DNA of 64,000 nt, from the NCBI RefSeq assembly GCF_000230735.2, contig NC_019962.1, forward strand, positions 2,852,001-2,916,000, given 5' to 3'. The position numbers and the translations under genes were made by a program. The DNA comes from Natrinema pellirubrum DSM 15624 (GTDB lineage: Archaea > Halobacteriota > Halobacteria > Halobacteriales > Natrialbaceae). The stretch's first letter is position 1. Each line of letters starts with the position of its first letter. Under the pieces are notes generated by a model that was given only the letters and a program-made list of their open reading frames with translations, did no database searches and was not told the DNA's origin. This document shows, in pieces, positions 16,964 through 26,105 of this stretch.

Positions 16964-17389
16964 TCAGGTGCCGTCGGTCGCCGCGTCTCGATCGGCGTTC
17001 TCGACCGCTCTCGTACACCAGTGACAGAACTCGAGGTCCGGATCGAGTTCGTTTCCGCAGTGGGGACAGTCAGTCGGTTCCGTCTCGGACGGCGGTGACG
17101 GGGTCGTCCTCGTCTGCTGTGTGTACGCGAGCAGGTACGCGTCGACGGTACTGAGTCCCACGACGAGGAGCATCGGTGCGACGGCAAGCAGTGTCTCCGT
17201 GGTTCCGTTCCCGGCCAGTAACGCGTCGATCGCTGCCGGATCGACGAACGCGGCGGACACGCCGAACGAAACGACGATCCAGCCAAGCGCACGGCGCAGC
17301 CGTCGGAGGTACAGGTGCCCGAGTCCGGTGGCGAGCGCCGCGAGCAGTGCTGCAAGCCACGGTCGCTTCTGCGATATCGACTTGGGCAT
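16964..17389 (-). CDS. Membrane protein with C-terminal zinc ribbon
   Basis: The 141-residue protein has hydrophobic segments at about residues 10-25, 35-55 and 65-90 (two to three membrane helices, beginning RPWLAALLAALATGLGHLYL). It ends with a soluble zinc ribbon, CPHCGNELDPDLEFCHWC (residues 108-125). The N-terminal part recalls small TM2-like membrane proteins. A perfect TetR palindrome sits five bases upstream of the start, between a TATA-like CTTATGCG and the ATG, so this gene should be tightly repressed by TetR 1. Function unknown. Confidence 0.75.
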   Translation of the reverse strand: MPKSISQKRPWLAALLAALATGLGHLYLRRLRRALGWIVVSFGVSAAFVDPAAIDALLAGNGTTETLLAVAPMLLVVGLSTVDAYLLAYTQQTRTTPSPPSETEPTDCPHCGNELDPDLEFCHWCTRAVENADRDAATDGT

Positions 17390-17394
17390 ACACT

Positions 17395-17410
17395 TACTAA
17401 CCGGTTAGTA
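17395..17410. promoter_or_regulatory. TetR operator, site 2 (perfect 16-base palindrome)
   Basis: TACTAACCGGTTAGTA is a perfect palindrome lying between the minus-strand TATA-like element (about 17413-17420) and the ATG at 17389. It therefore covers the expected transcription start. It defines the consensus used for the other sites. Confidence 0.75.
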
Positions 17411-17485
17411 TCGCATAAGTCTTCGTTTCCAGACTACCCTCGATCCCTCTCGAATCAGTGATCCGGGGCCGTTCGGAGCGGGTAC

Positions 17486-18514
17486 TCAACGAGCCGTGAG
17501 GCCGACGCCGTCGGCCAGTAGTTCGTGCGAACGGAGCGCGACGTCGTGATCGGGGACGACGTGCTGGATCATCACCTCGTCGACGCCGACGCGATCGGCG
17601 AGTTGCTCTAGGAGGCCTGCAACCGTCTCCGGATTCCCGGAGATCGCCCGCGGCCACTCCTCGGCATCGAGCGTCGCAGGCGTCGGCTGGGGCACGCCGC
17701 CGAGTTCGTCGATGGCGTCCTCGATCGACGGTCTCGTCCCGATTTCGCCGCGTTGCATCCGCTTGTACGTCGCCTCGGCGACCGCTCGGATCCGCGCCGC
17801 CGCTTGGTCCGTTTCGGCACAGACCGCGTTCACCGCGAGCATCCCCTGTGGTTCGTCGAGTCCGTCGGCCAGCCGCGACGACTCGAAGTGATCACGGTAG
17901 GCCTCGAACGAGCGCGTGGCGAGTTGCGGCCGAATGAACGCCGCGAAACAGTATCGCAAGCCGAGTTCACCGGCGATCGCCGCACTGGACGGACTCGAGC
18001 CGAGGACCCACGGGACCGGCTCGGCCTCGCCCGAGCGCGGGATCTCGAGGTCGCTGTAGGCGTGTCCCTCGGGATAGTCGTCGTAGAGGTGATCGACGAC
18101 GGCCTTGATCTTCTCGGTGTGGTCCTCGTCGGGGTTCTGCACGCGTCGGTCCGTGCCGAGGGCGCGGTCGGCGGCCGGCGAGCCGTTCGCCCGCCCGAGA
18201 CCCGCGTCGATACGGCCCGGCGCGAGCGCGTCCAGTGCGCCGAACTGTTCGGCGACCTTGAACGGGCTGTAGTGGTTGAGCAGGACCGCCCCGGAGCCAA
18301 GGCGGATCGCGTCGGTTTCCGCGGCGAGATGGCCGAGCAAGACTTCGGGTGCGGTGCCCGCGATCCTGGTCGCCATGCCGTGGTGTTCGGCGACCCAGAA
18401 CCGTGAGTAGCCGAGCCGCTCGGCCTGTCGTGCGGCCGCGACGGTGTTCGCGTAGGCGTCGGTCGCGGTACCGTCGTCCGGGACCGGAGAGAGGTCTACG
18501 GCGGAGAGTTCCAT
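17486..18514 (-). CDS. LLM-class flavin-dependent oxidoreductase (YhbW/alkanal monooxygenase-like)
   Basis: The 342-residue TIM-barrel protein starts MELSAVDLSPVPDDG and has the luciferase-like markers RFWVAEHHGMA, IRLGSGAVLLNHYSPFKVAEQF, and ALAPGRIDAGLGRANG (phosphate-binding strand-loop). It ends with VGVDEVMIQHVVPDHD. Family members use FMN or F420; the YhbW-type arrangement seen here usually suggests FMN. The natural substrate is unknown. It is a single gene divergent from LonB. Confidence 0.85.
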   Translation of the reverse strand: MELSAVDLSPVPDDGTATDAYANTVAAARQAERLGYSRFWVAEHHGMATRIAGTAPEVLLGHLAAETDAIRLGSGAVLLNHYSPFKVAEQFGALDALAPGRIDAGLGRANGSPAADRALGTDRRVQNPDEDHTEKIKAVVDHLYDDYPEGHAYSDLEIPRSGEAEPVPWVLGSSPSSAAIAGELGLRYCFAAFIRPQLATRSFEAYRDHFESSRLADGLDEPQGMLAVNAVCAETDQAAARIRAVAEATYKRMQRGEIGTRPSIEDAIDELGGVPQPTPATLDAEEWPRAISGNPETVAGLLEQLADRVGVDEVMIQHVVPDHDVALRSHELLADGVGLTAR

Positions 18515-18837
18515 ACCGATCCTCGGAGACTGCGAGACATAACGGTTCGGTTAGCAGTACGTCTGTACGCGACCGGCTGCCACCGCACCGCCGTCCCCGC
18601 TGTACCATCGTCGGATCCGGTTCGTATCGGTGCCCAGTTCACGTCCGCCCGGTCGGACCCATCCGCAGACATCGCTCGGGAACGGCACCGCCCGGCGTCT
18701 GCACGGACCGGAACCCACCTGCCGGAACTGCCGTCTGTAGTCGTCGTATCGGCCGCTCGAGGCGATCGCTCGCAACTATCACGTGGAGAAAGTATATCAG
18801 TCGCAGTCCCTTCGGGTCGGATACTGAACGGAGTTTT
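18515..18837. other. 323-base divergent intergenic region (LLM oxidoreductase / lonB)
   Basis: There is no convincing ORF. An AGTATATC TATA box at 18791-18798 lies about 43 bases before the lonB ATG, implying a short leader; GGAG near 18830 is a plausible ribosome-binding site. A half-site CGGTTAGC (about 18548-18555) resembles half of the TetR palindrome but has no partner. Confidence 0.5.
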
Positions 18838-20994
18838 ATGAGTGAGAATACGAACGGCGGCGATCCTCCCGAAGACGCCTCGGAGCCCGCTCCGACCGAC
18901 GAGCGACCCGAGGAGCCCGCCGAGCGTCAGGGAGATCGATCGTCGCCCGAGGACGAGAGCGGCCGTCGTGACAGCGCCGACGATCCGATCGACGGGGTCG
19001 ACCCGTCGTCCGACGAGGACGACGACCTCGAGACAGTCGAGGACCTCGGCAGCACGGTCGAGGTCGATCCCGGCGTCGAGGTTGACGAGGAGATCGCCGA
19101 GGACGACCTTCTCGGTGGACTGAAGATCGATACCACCGAGGACATCGAGGTCCCGGAGCGGCTCGTCGATCAGGTCATCGGCCAGGACGAAGCACGCGAT
19201 ATCATCATCAAGGCGGCCAAGCAGCGCCGCCACGTCATGATGATCGGCTCGCCCGGGACCGGCAAATCGATGCTGGCCAAGGCGATGAGTCAACTGCTGC
19301 CCAAGGAAGACCTCCAGGACGTTCTGGTCTATCCCAACCCCGACGACGAGAACGAGCCGAAAGTTCGGACCGTTCCCGCCGGCAAGGGCGATCAGATCGT
19401 CGACGCTCACAAGGAGGAAGCCAGCAAGCGAAACCGGATGCGATCGATCCTGATGTGGGTCGTCATCGCAGTGATCCTCGCCTATACGATCCTGTCGGGA
19501 TCCTCGCTCCTGCTTGGCCTCCTCGCGGCAGGCGTTATCTGGTTCATCTTCCGGACGCTGGGCCAGGGCTCGGACGCGATGGTGCCGAACCTGCTGGTCA
19601 ACAACGGCGATCAGCGCGTCGCACCGTTCGAGGACGCGACCGGTGCCCACGCCGGCGCGCTGCTGGGCGACGTCCGCCACGACCCCTTCCAGTCCGGCGG
19701 CATGGGAACGCCGAGCCACGAGCGGGTCGAACCTGGCTCGATTCATCAGTCCAACAAGGGCGTGCTGTTCCTCGACGAGATCAACACGCTCGACATTCAG
19801 ACCCAGCAGAAGCTGATGACGGCGATCCAGGAGGGCGAGTTCTCGATCACCGGCCAGTCCGAGCGCTCCTCGGGCGCGATGGTCCAGACCGAACCCGTCC
19901 CCTGTGACTTCATCATGGTCGCCGCCGGGAACCTCGACGCCATGGAGAACATGCACCCCGCGCTGCGCAACCGGATCAAAGGGTACGGGTACGAAGTCTA
20001 CATGGACGACACCATCGAGGACACCCCCGAAATGCGGCGCAAGTATGCCCGCTTCATCGCCCAGGAGGTCGAACGCGACGGTCGCCTCCCGCACTTCACC
20101 GACGACGCCGTCGAGGAACTCATCCTCGAGGCCAAGCGTCGCTCGGGTCGCAAGAACCACCTCACGCTGCACTTCCGAACCCTTGGTGGACTCGTCCGTG
20201 TCGCGGGTGACATCGCCCGCGCCGAGGACCGAGAACACACGACTCGAGACGACGTACTCCGGGCCAAGGACCGCTCGCGCTCGATCGAGCAACAGCTCGC
20301 CGACGACTACATCGAGCGCCGCAAGGACTACGAACTGCAGATCACCAAGGACGGCGTGGCGGGCCGGGTCAACGGTCTCGCGGTCATGGGCGAGGACTCG
20401 GGCATCATGCTCCCGGTCATGGCCGAGATCGCCCCCACGCAGGGCGGCGGTCGGGTGATCGCCACCGGCCAGCTCAAGGAGATGGCCGAGGAGTCGGTCC
20501 AGAACGTCTCCGCGATCATCAAGAAGTTCTCCGACGTCGATCTCTCGGAGAAGGACATTCACATCCAGTTCGTTCAAGCCGGCGAAGGCGGTGTGGACGG
20601 CGACTCCGCCTCCATTACGGTGGCGACTGCCGTCATCTCCGCCCTTGAGGACATCCCGGTCGACCAGTCGGTCGCGATGACCGGCTCGCTGTCGGTCCGT
20701 GGCGACGTGTTGCCGGTCGGTGGGGTCACCCACAAGATCGAGGCCGCCGCCAAGGCCGGCTGTACCAAGGTCATCATCCCCGAAGCGAACGAACAGGACG
20801 TGATGATCGAAGACGAGTACGAGGACATGATCGAGATCATCCCCTGCTCGCACATCAGCGAAGTTCTCGACGTCGCCCTGATGGGCGAACCCAAGAAGGA
20901 CTCGCTGGTCGCCCGGCTCAGGTCGATCACCGGCACCGCGTTCGAACAGGAGGCCGTCGGCTCCGCGAGCGGCTCGAGTCCGAGCCCGCAGTAA
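18838..20994 (+). CDS. lonB: Archaeal membrane-anchored ATP-dependent protease LonB
   Basis: The 718-residue LonB has an acidic N-terminal tail (1-90), AAA+ Walker A GSPGTGKS (137-144), and an inserted membrane hairpin of two helices (about 203-220 and 222-239). Walker B LFLDEIN and a C-terminal Lon protease domain follow. The catalytic dyad is S590 (GDSASI) and K633 (HKIEAA), 43 residues apart as in bacterial Lon. LonB is the essential quality-control protease of haloarchaea, acting at the cytoplasmic face of the membrane, including on carotenoid-synthesis enzymes. The start at 18838 follows the promoter; upstream in-frame sequence is noncoding. Confidence 0.97.
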   Translation: MSENTNGGDPPEDASEPAPTDERPEEPAERQGDRSSPEDESGRRDSADDPIDGVDPSSDEDDDLETVEDLGSTVEVDPGVEVDEEIAEDDLLGGLKIDTTEDIEVPERLVDQVIGQDEARDIIIKAAKQRRHVMMIGSPGTGKSMLAKAMSQLLPKEDLQDVLVYPNPDDENEPKVRTVPAGKGDQIVDAHKEEASKRNRMRSILMWVVIAVILAYTILSGSSLLLGLLAAGVIWFIFRTLGQGSDAMVPNLLVNNGDQRVAPFEDATGAHAGALLGDVRHDPFQSGGMGTPSHERVEPGSIHQSNKGVLFLDEINTLDIQTQQKLMTAIQEGEFSITGQSERSSGAMVQTEPVPCDFIMVAAGNLDAMENMHPALRNRIKGYGYEVYMDDTIEDTPEMRRKYARFIAQEVERDGRLPHFTDDAVEELILEAKRRSGRKNHLTLHFRTLGGLVRVAGDIARAEDREHTTRDDVLRAKDRSRSIEQQLADDYIERRKDYELQITKDGVAGRVNGLAVMGEDSGIMLPVMAEIAPTQGGGRVIATGQLKEMAEESVQNVSAIIKKFSDVDLSEKDIHIQFVQAGEGGVDGDSASITVATAVISALEDIPVDQSVAMTGSLSVRGDVLPVGGVTHKIEAAAKAGCTKVIIPEANEQDVMIEDEYEDMIEIIPCSHISEVLDVALMGEPKKDSLVARLRSITGTAFEQEAVGSASGSSPSPQ

Positions 20995-21791
20995 CCGACT
21001 AACGGCGCTCGGCCGACGAAACCGCCGTCGCTTCTCAGTTTTGCCGTCCGCGTCTCCGATCGAGTGGGAGCCGACAGCGCTTTCGATCCGATTCGCCGCG
21101 GTGTCGATACGCATCGGAACCGCCGACCGGACCGCCGATGGGACACCACATGATCGGCGAGAGACCGATCGACGGCGTTGGATTCGGCTGGCGAGGTCCT
21201 CGAGAACAGGTTACCGCAGGGTGTCGACGACTGCATCGAAACGGAAACCGGCCGATCCGTTTACACCCATACGTATGTAACCAAAAGCGACGCTATCGCT
21301 AATCGAAATATTGGCCAGCATAGTTATAAAAGTTACTAATCGGTTAGTTACTGACGACACAGCTGTAGACCGGCGGCCGTCGCTGGTATCGTCGCTACCC
21401 CAACAGGGGAAACGGACACCGCAGAGAATGATCGTACGGTGTTGCGAGAGAGGTACGGATCCGTAGTCACGGTGCAGTCTCCCCTCCGCTTCTGTAACGC
21501 ACGCTCGAGACAGCGACATCGATCCATCATCGAGTGATAATCGATAATTGAACAGTTAGTTATCGGAGACAGCGCATCGTCGGCAGGACAGTCGTCATCG
21601 ACGTGGACCGGGATAACCGCTTTACCGGCGCAGAAACGCGCTCTCGGTCGAGTCACGTCTCGGGTCAGCAACTGACCGGTGACCAACTGAGACGTTCGAC
21701 TGCGAAACGCGACGCAGACCCAGCGCGACGAGGTGGGGACCTCGTCCGTGACCCGGTCCCAGTTCGTCCGACAGTCCGTTCTCGGGGCGAT
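20995..21791. other. Long gene-poor stretch with an orphan regulated promoter
   Basis: This nearly 800-base region after lonB has no ORF with normal composition; the open frames are short and cysteine- or arginine-rich. It does hold a TATA box (21323-21331) followed by a TetR-like operator (21334-21349), a half-site near 21552-21560, and an imperfect inverted repeat around 21648-21711 downstream of the TetR 2 stop. An eroded gene or a regulatory RNA is possible. Confidence 0.5.
21334..21349. promoter_or_regulatory. TetR operator, site 3 (orphan)
   Basis: TACTAATCGGTTAGTT matches 14 of 16 positions of site 2 and follows GTTATAAAA (21323-21331), giving the same TATA-then-operator order as site 2. 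No start codon with a usable ORF follows on the plus strand. On the minus strand an ATG at 21321 opens only 36 codons. Confidence 0.55.
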
Positions 21792-22400
21792 TCACTCCGC
21801 CTCGAGGAGGCACTCGCGGACGTATCGTTCGAACGCACTCCGTCCGTCCTCGAGGATGTCGTCGTCGCTGGTGACGCGCTGGGTCATCGTTCCGACGAAC
21901 ACGAGCTGAAACAGCGCCGCCGTTTCCTGTGGATCGACGTCCCGAAAGACGCCCTGTTCGATGCCCGAGCGAATCGTGTGGGCGACGTGTTTGCGGACGA
22001 ACTGATCGCTACGCGTGAAGTGTTCCCGGTAGCCCTCGTCGTGGGCTGCCTGCGCACGCAACTCGACGAGTGCCCGGGTGAAGTCGGTCCCCATCTCGGC
22101 GACTCCGAGATCGAACGTTTGTTCAACGATTTCCGCGATGTGGTCGTCGGCCCCGCCCGCGCGATACGTCGGTATCTGTCCCTCGAGCTGGTCCAGCATG
22201 AACGACAGGAAATCGAGCAGGAGGTCGTCCTTGCTGTCGTAGTGGTGATACAGCAACGACTTGCTCTTCGAGAACTCGTCCCCGATCCGCTGGATGGTCA
22301 GTTCGTTGTAGCCGTGTTCACAGAGCGCGGCGTAGGTCGCCCGCATAATGGCGTCTCGCGTGTCGTCCGTTTCCTCGAGGAACGGCGGAAACTGCGTCAT
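21792..22400 (-). CDS. TetR/AcrR-family regulator 2 (RND pump repressor candidate)
   Basis: The 202-residue protein has the TetR DNA-binding domain MRATYAALCEHGYNELTIQRIGDEFSKSKSLLYHHYDSKDDLLLDFL at about residues 19-65 and a helical effector domain behind it. The sequence is clearly paralogous to TetR 1 but with a different recognition helix (KSKSLLYHHY). It is divergent from the RND-type pump at 22939, and two related dyads (22546-22567 and 22643-22664) lie between them. Pump repression relieved by a hydrophobic ligand is the obvious model, by analogy with other AcrR pairs. Confidence 0.9.
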   Translation of the reverse strand: MTQFPPFLEETDDTRDAIMRATYAALCEHGYNELTIQRIGDEFSKSKSLLYHHYDSKDDLLLDFLSFMLDQLEGQIPTYRAGGADDHIAEIVEQTFDLGVAEMGTDFTRALVELRAQAAHDEGYREHFTRSDQFVRKHVAHTIRSGIEQGVFRDVDPQETAALFQLVFVGTMTQRVTSDDDILEDGRSAFERYVRECLLEAE

Positions 22401-22545
22401 AGCGGTCGCGTCCCCCCCGACTCAACGAGCGGCAGACAGTCGCCCCGCTCCGGTGGTTCGACTCGAGTCCCGGCGTCGCCCGCCGTCCGATCCGCTGCCG
22501 TAACAGCCTCCATCTGAGTACGACGTACCGCTGCAACGTATAAAA

Positions 22546-22567
22546 ATTGATTGAATGGTCAACTGTC
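22546..22567. promoter_or_regulatory. Weaker TetR 2 operator
   Basis: This is an imperfect dyad with core TGAATGGTCA that matches 13 of 22 positions of the dyad at 22643-22664. It follows an AT-rich TATAAAAATT and lies on the tetR 2 side of the intergenic region, consistent with autoregulation. Confidence 0.4.
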
Positions 22568-22642
22568 GGTGCTACCGATTCGGTCCGAGTCTCGTGTGAC
22601 GGTCGGTAGCAGGACCGATCTAGAGGGAGAAAGTAGATAAGC

Positions 22643-22664
22643 ACTGACTGAATATTCAGTTAGT
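22643..22664. promoter_or_regulatory. TetR 2 operator (22-base dyad) at pump promoter
   Basis: The core ACTGAATATTCAGT (22647-22660) is a perfect palindrome; extended to 22 bases, 20 positions pair. The outer half-sites ACTGAC and GTTAGT echo the TetR 1 consensus but are set ten bases apart instead of two. It sits between a TATA-like GATAAGC and an ATG at 22667. Confidence 0.65.
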
Positions 22665-22666
22665 AT

Positions 22667-22942
22667 ATGGCCGAAGAATCGAGACGGGCTCCCGAGACGG
22701 GGTGGCCGACGGCCGTCGTCGGAGCGTTCTCCCGTCCGGAACGGAGAGCAGTATCGAGACGGTCGCGAACCGCGTCGGAGACACCGGCACGCGTTCGTGT
22801 CCCGACGGAACAACTGTCGGATCGGCCGACGTGGACCCGCCGCCCGATCGCGGCCGCGAGTCCGGCGGGTCGCGGTCGATCCCGATCGGGATCGCGTCGT
22901 CCTGACGCCGCGACGGTTCGCGGAGGGAAGACCGGCACATGA
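22667..22942 (+). CDS. Possible small Arg-rich ORF upstream of the RND-type pump
   Basis: The ATG, two bases after the operator, opens a 91-residue frame whose TGA overlaps the pump ATG (ATGA at 22939). The product is Arg/Ser/Pro-rich, with no motif I recognise and weaker third-position GC than its neighbours, so it may only be a transcribed leader. Its operator-ATG-ATGA arrangement repeats that of the 47-residue ORF at 16020-16163, which is why it is listed. Confidence 0.3.
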   Translation: MAEESRRAPETGWPTAVVGAFSRPERRAVSRRSRTASETPARVRVPTEQLSDRPTWTRRPIAAASPAGRGRSRSGSRRPDAATVRGGKTGT

Positions 22943-25900
22943 GTTGGATCGACCGGATCGCCGACGGCGTCACGGAACACAGTCGGCTCGTAATCGCCGT
23001 CATGCTCGTTCTCACGGTCGTCGCGGGCTCCGGAGCCGGCATGATCGAGCAATCCTCGTCGCTCGATCAGTTCCAGAGCGACACCGAGGAAGCACAGAAA
23101 CTCGAGTACGTCGAGCAGAACTTCTCGACCGGGCAGGAGAACACGTCGGCGGCACAGGTGATCGTCAGGGGTGACAACGTCCTCTCCCAGGAGTCGATGG
23201 TCGAGACGCTCAGACTCCAACAATCGTTCCGCGAGAACGAGACGGTCTCCGGGACGCTCGTCGACGACCGGCCGACGGTCGGCGCGGCAAACCTCGTCGC
23301 GATCTCGTCGCTTACCGCCGACCAACAGCGCGAACTCGAGGCGACGGCCGCGGAGTTCGAGGAACTGAACGCGACCGTCCAGGCGGAACGCACCGCCGTG
23401 GCAGAACGGAGCGCGGCGCTGAACGCCACACGGGCGGAACTTCGCGGGGCGCTCGAGACGCTTCGGGCCGATCCGTCGGCGTCGCCGCGTGAACAGTTCG
23501 CGACGGTCGACGAGAACTCGTCGGTCGACCTGAACGAGACGCAGTACGCGACGTTCAACGAATCGGCACAGCGCCTTCGTGCCGCCGAGAACGAGTCACG
23601 GATCGACGCGGCGTACCGCCTCGGGACACAGGGCGTCCTCGAAGACGAGTACGCGGCCCTCGACCGGCGCAGTACGGCCCTCGAGTCACGGAGCGAGCGA
23701 CTCCAGTCGCTCGGCGCTGAACTGTCGGCCGAGCGAGCCGCCCTCGAGAACGCAACCTCACCGACGCTGCCCGAACAGATCGATGCGCTCGAGTCGATGA
23801 ACGCCACCGAGTACGAGCGCGCCCTCGGTGCCGTCCTGAGCGAGGACTCGTCCGGTCGGACGAGCGGTCTGGCCTTCATGCCGACGAGCTACGAGGCCGG
23901 ATCGACGAGCGCGAACGCGACGATGCTGCTGGTCACCCACCAGACCGAGGGTGATGGCGGCCAGGGCGGAATGGCCTCCGACGCGCTCGTCGACGCGCAA
24001 CTGGCCATGCAGTCCATCGCCACCGACGCCTTCGAATCCGACGGTGCCGACGTCATCGTCTTCGGCGGCGGCATCATGGGCGAGGAGATCGACAATTCGA
24101 TGGGCGATAGCCTCGCGATCGTCGGCCCGCTCGCGCTGCTGTTCGTCGTCGTCGCCCTGATCGTCGCGTACCGCGATCTTCTAGATATCCTCCTCGGCCT
24201 GTTCGGCATCGCCGCCGTCTTGCTCTGGACGTTCGGCTTCATGGGCTGGACCGGAATAGACTTCAACCAGATGTTCATCGCGGTCCCGGTCCTGCTGATC
24301 GGGCTCTCGATCGACTACGCGATCCATATCTTCATGCGCCACCGCGAACAGCGGCAGGCGGGCGGCGCGTACGATGCCGACGACACGCGCGGCTCGATGG
24401 GGACCGCGCTGGCCGGCGTCGGCGTCGCGCTCGTGTTGGTGACCGCGACGACGGCGATCGGCTTCCTCTCGAACCTCACGAGTCCGGTGCCACCGATTCA
24501 GGACTTCGGCATCGTCAGCGCCGTCGGGATCACGGTCGCCCTGCTCGTGTTCGGCGTCCTGATTCCGGCGCTCAAGATCGAACTCGACGAGTTCCTCGAG
24601 AGCCGCGGCTTCGACCGAAAAAAGCGCGCGTTCGGGACCGGCGGCGGGCGGTTCAGCCAACTCCTGTCGACCGGTTCGACGGCGGCACGCCGGATCCCGA
24701 TCGTCGTCATCCTGCTCGCGCTTCTCGTGAGCGCCGGCGGTGCCTACGGCGCGACGCAGGTCGATACCAGCTTCAGTCAGGAGGACTTCATCGCGGAGGA
24801 CCCACCGGCGTGGACGGACGATCTGCCCGAGCCGTTCAAACCCGACGACTACTCGATGAAGGAGAACCTCGAGTTCGTCAACGAGAACTTCGTTCGGGAG
24901 GATTCACAGGCACAGATTCTCGTGGAGGGCAACGTTACTGATCCGGCGACGATACAGCGGCTCGAGGCGGCCGAACGCGAGGCCGCCAACAGCTCCGTCG
25001 CCGCCACCCTCTCGAGCGGCGAGGCCGACGTCCGAAGTCCGATCGGGACGATGCAGCAGGTCGCACGCGAGAACGAATCGTTCAACGCGACGCTCACCGC
25101 GGCGGATACCGACGGTGACCGCGTCCCCGACCGGAACCTCGAGCAGGTGTACGACGACCTGTTCGCGGTCGCCCCCGACGAAGCGAGCGCCGTCCTCCAC
25201 CGGACCGCGGACGGTGACTACGAGGCCGCCCGACTGGTTATCTCGACGAGCGGCACCGCGGCCATGAGCGACGTCACGACCGAGATGCGATCCATCGCGG
25301 ACGGGATCGACGGGAACGGGCTCGAGGCCACCGCGACCGGGCAGACGATCCTGTTCGACATCATCCAGGACCAACTCATGGACACGGTCATCGAGAGCCT
25401 GCTGATCACCCTCGTGGCCGTCTTCGCCTTCCTGATGATCGCCTACCGGCTCACGAAAGGCAGTGCGACCCTCGGTGCGGTGACGCTGTTGCCGGTCGTG
25501 TTCAGCGTCTCGTGGATTCTCGGGACGATGTACCTGCTCGAGATCCCGTTCAACGTCATGACGGGGATGATCACGAGCCTCACGGTCGGGCTCGGCGTCG
25601 CCTACAGCATCCACATGAGCGAGCGCTACAGCCTCGAGTTGGAGCGGACCGGCTCCGTCTGGGAGGCGATGTCCCGGACGGTCACCGGCACTGGCGGTGC
25701 GTTGCTCGGCAGCGCCGCGACGACCGTCGGCGGCTTCGGCGTCCTCGCGTTCGCCATCCTCCCGCCGCTCCAGCAGTTCGGGATCATCACGGGGCTGACG
25801 ATCATCTACGCGTTCCTCGCGAGCGTCCTCGTCCTCCCGAGCCTGCTCGTGGTCTGGACGCGGTATCTCGGGCCGGACGTTTCGTTCGACGCGCCGAACA

Positions 25901-25968
25901 GTTCGCCCGCACCCACGGCCAGCGACGGCGGGCAGCCAGCGGATCAGCCGGACCGAACTGAGGAGTAA
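22939..25968 (+). CDS. MMPL/RND-superfamily transporter
   Basis: This 1009-residue membrane protein has two repeats. Each has an N-terminal helix, a large extracellular domain and a bundle of about five membrane helices (first bundle about residues 385-560, second about 820-980). The first extracellular domain contains a long Glu/Ala/Arg coiled coil (about 120-280). Conserved RND features include GLSIDYAIHIFMRHRE and the repeat counterpart GLGVAYSIHMSERYS, whose acidic residue in the first copy fits proton coupling. Export of lipids or hydrophobic compounds is the family theme; the cargo is unknown. It is controlled by the divergent TetR 2. Confidence 0.88.
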   Translation: MSWIDRIADGVTEHSRLVIAVMLVLTVVAGSGAGMIEQSSSLDQFQSDTEEAQKLEYVEQNFSTGQENTSAAQVIVRGDNVLSQESMVETLRLQQSFRENETVSGTLVDDRPTVGAANLVAISSLTADQQRELEATAAEFEELNATVQAERTAVAERSAALNATRAELRGALETLRADPSASPREQFATVDENSSVDLNETQYATFNESAQRLRAAENESRIDAAYRLGTQGVLEDEYAALDRRSTALESRSERLQSLGAELSAERAALENATSPTLPEQIDALESMNATEYERALGAVLSEDSSGRTSGLAFMPTSYEAGSTSANATMLLVTHQTEGDGGQGGMASDALVDAQLAMQSIATDAFESDGADVIVFGGGIMGEEIDNSMGDSLAIVGPLALLFVVVALIVAYRDLLDILLGLFGIAAVLLWTFGFMGWTGIDFNQMFIAVPVLLIGLSIDYAIHIFMRHREQRQAGGAYDADDTRGSMGTALAGVGVALVLVTATTAIGFLSNLTSPVPPIQDFGIVSAVGITVALLVFGVLIPALKIELDEFLESRGFDRKKRAFGTGGGRFSQLLSTGSTAARRIPIVVILLALLVSAGGAYGATQVDTSFSQEDFIAEDPPAWTDDLPEPFKPDDYSMKENLEFVNENFVREDSQAQILVEGNVTDPATIQRLEAAEREAANSSVAATLSSGEADVRSPIGTMQQVARENESFNATLTAADTDGDRVPDRNLEQVYDDLFAVAPDEASAVLHRTADGDYEAARLVISTSGTAAMSDVTTEMRSIADGIDGNGLEATATGQTILFDIIQDQLMDTVIESLLITLVAVFAFLMIAYRLTKGSATLGAVTLLPVVFSVSWILGTMYLLEIPFNVMTGMITSLTVGLGVAYSIHMSERYSLELERTGSVWEAMSRTVTGTGGALLGSAATTVGGFGVLAFAILPPLQQFGIITGLTIIYAFLASVLVLPSLLVVWTRYLGPDVSFDAPNSSPAPTASDGGQPADQPDRTEE

Positions 25969-26105
25969 CTCGGTCCCGGTCCGCCGTTCGATCCTCGCTC
26001 GAGCGACGCGGAACACGGACGGACCGATTCCGTTCTACCGGTTTGCTACTCAGGAGCGTCTCAGGCGATCAAAAAGAATCGCGGGGTGCCGTTCCAGCTT
26101 CGGCG

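Noticed and set aside
18496-21114. 872-residue open frame on the minus strand
   Set aside because: It is the antisense shadow of lonB; high-GC codon bias leaves the reverse frame open, and its translation lacks domain structure.
21348-21686. 112-residue minus-strand ORF after lonB
   Set aside because: It is cysteine-rich with codon use unlike the genome and no motif, and it crosses the operator/promoter region.
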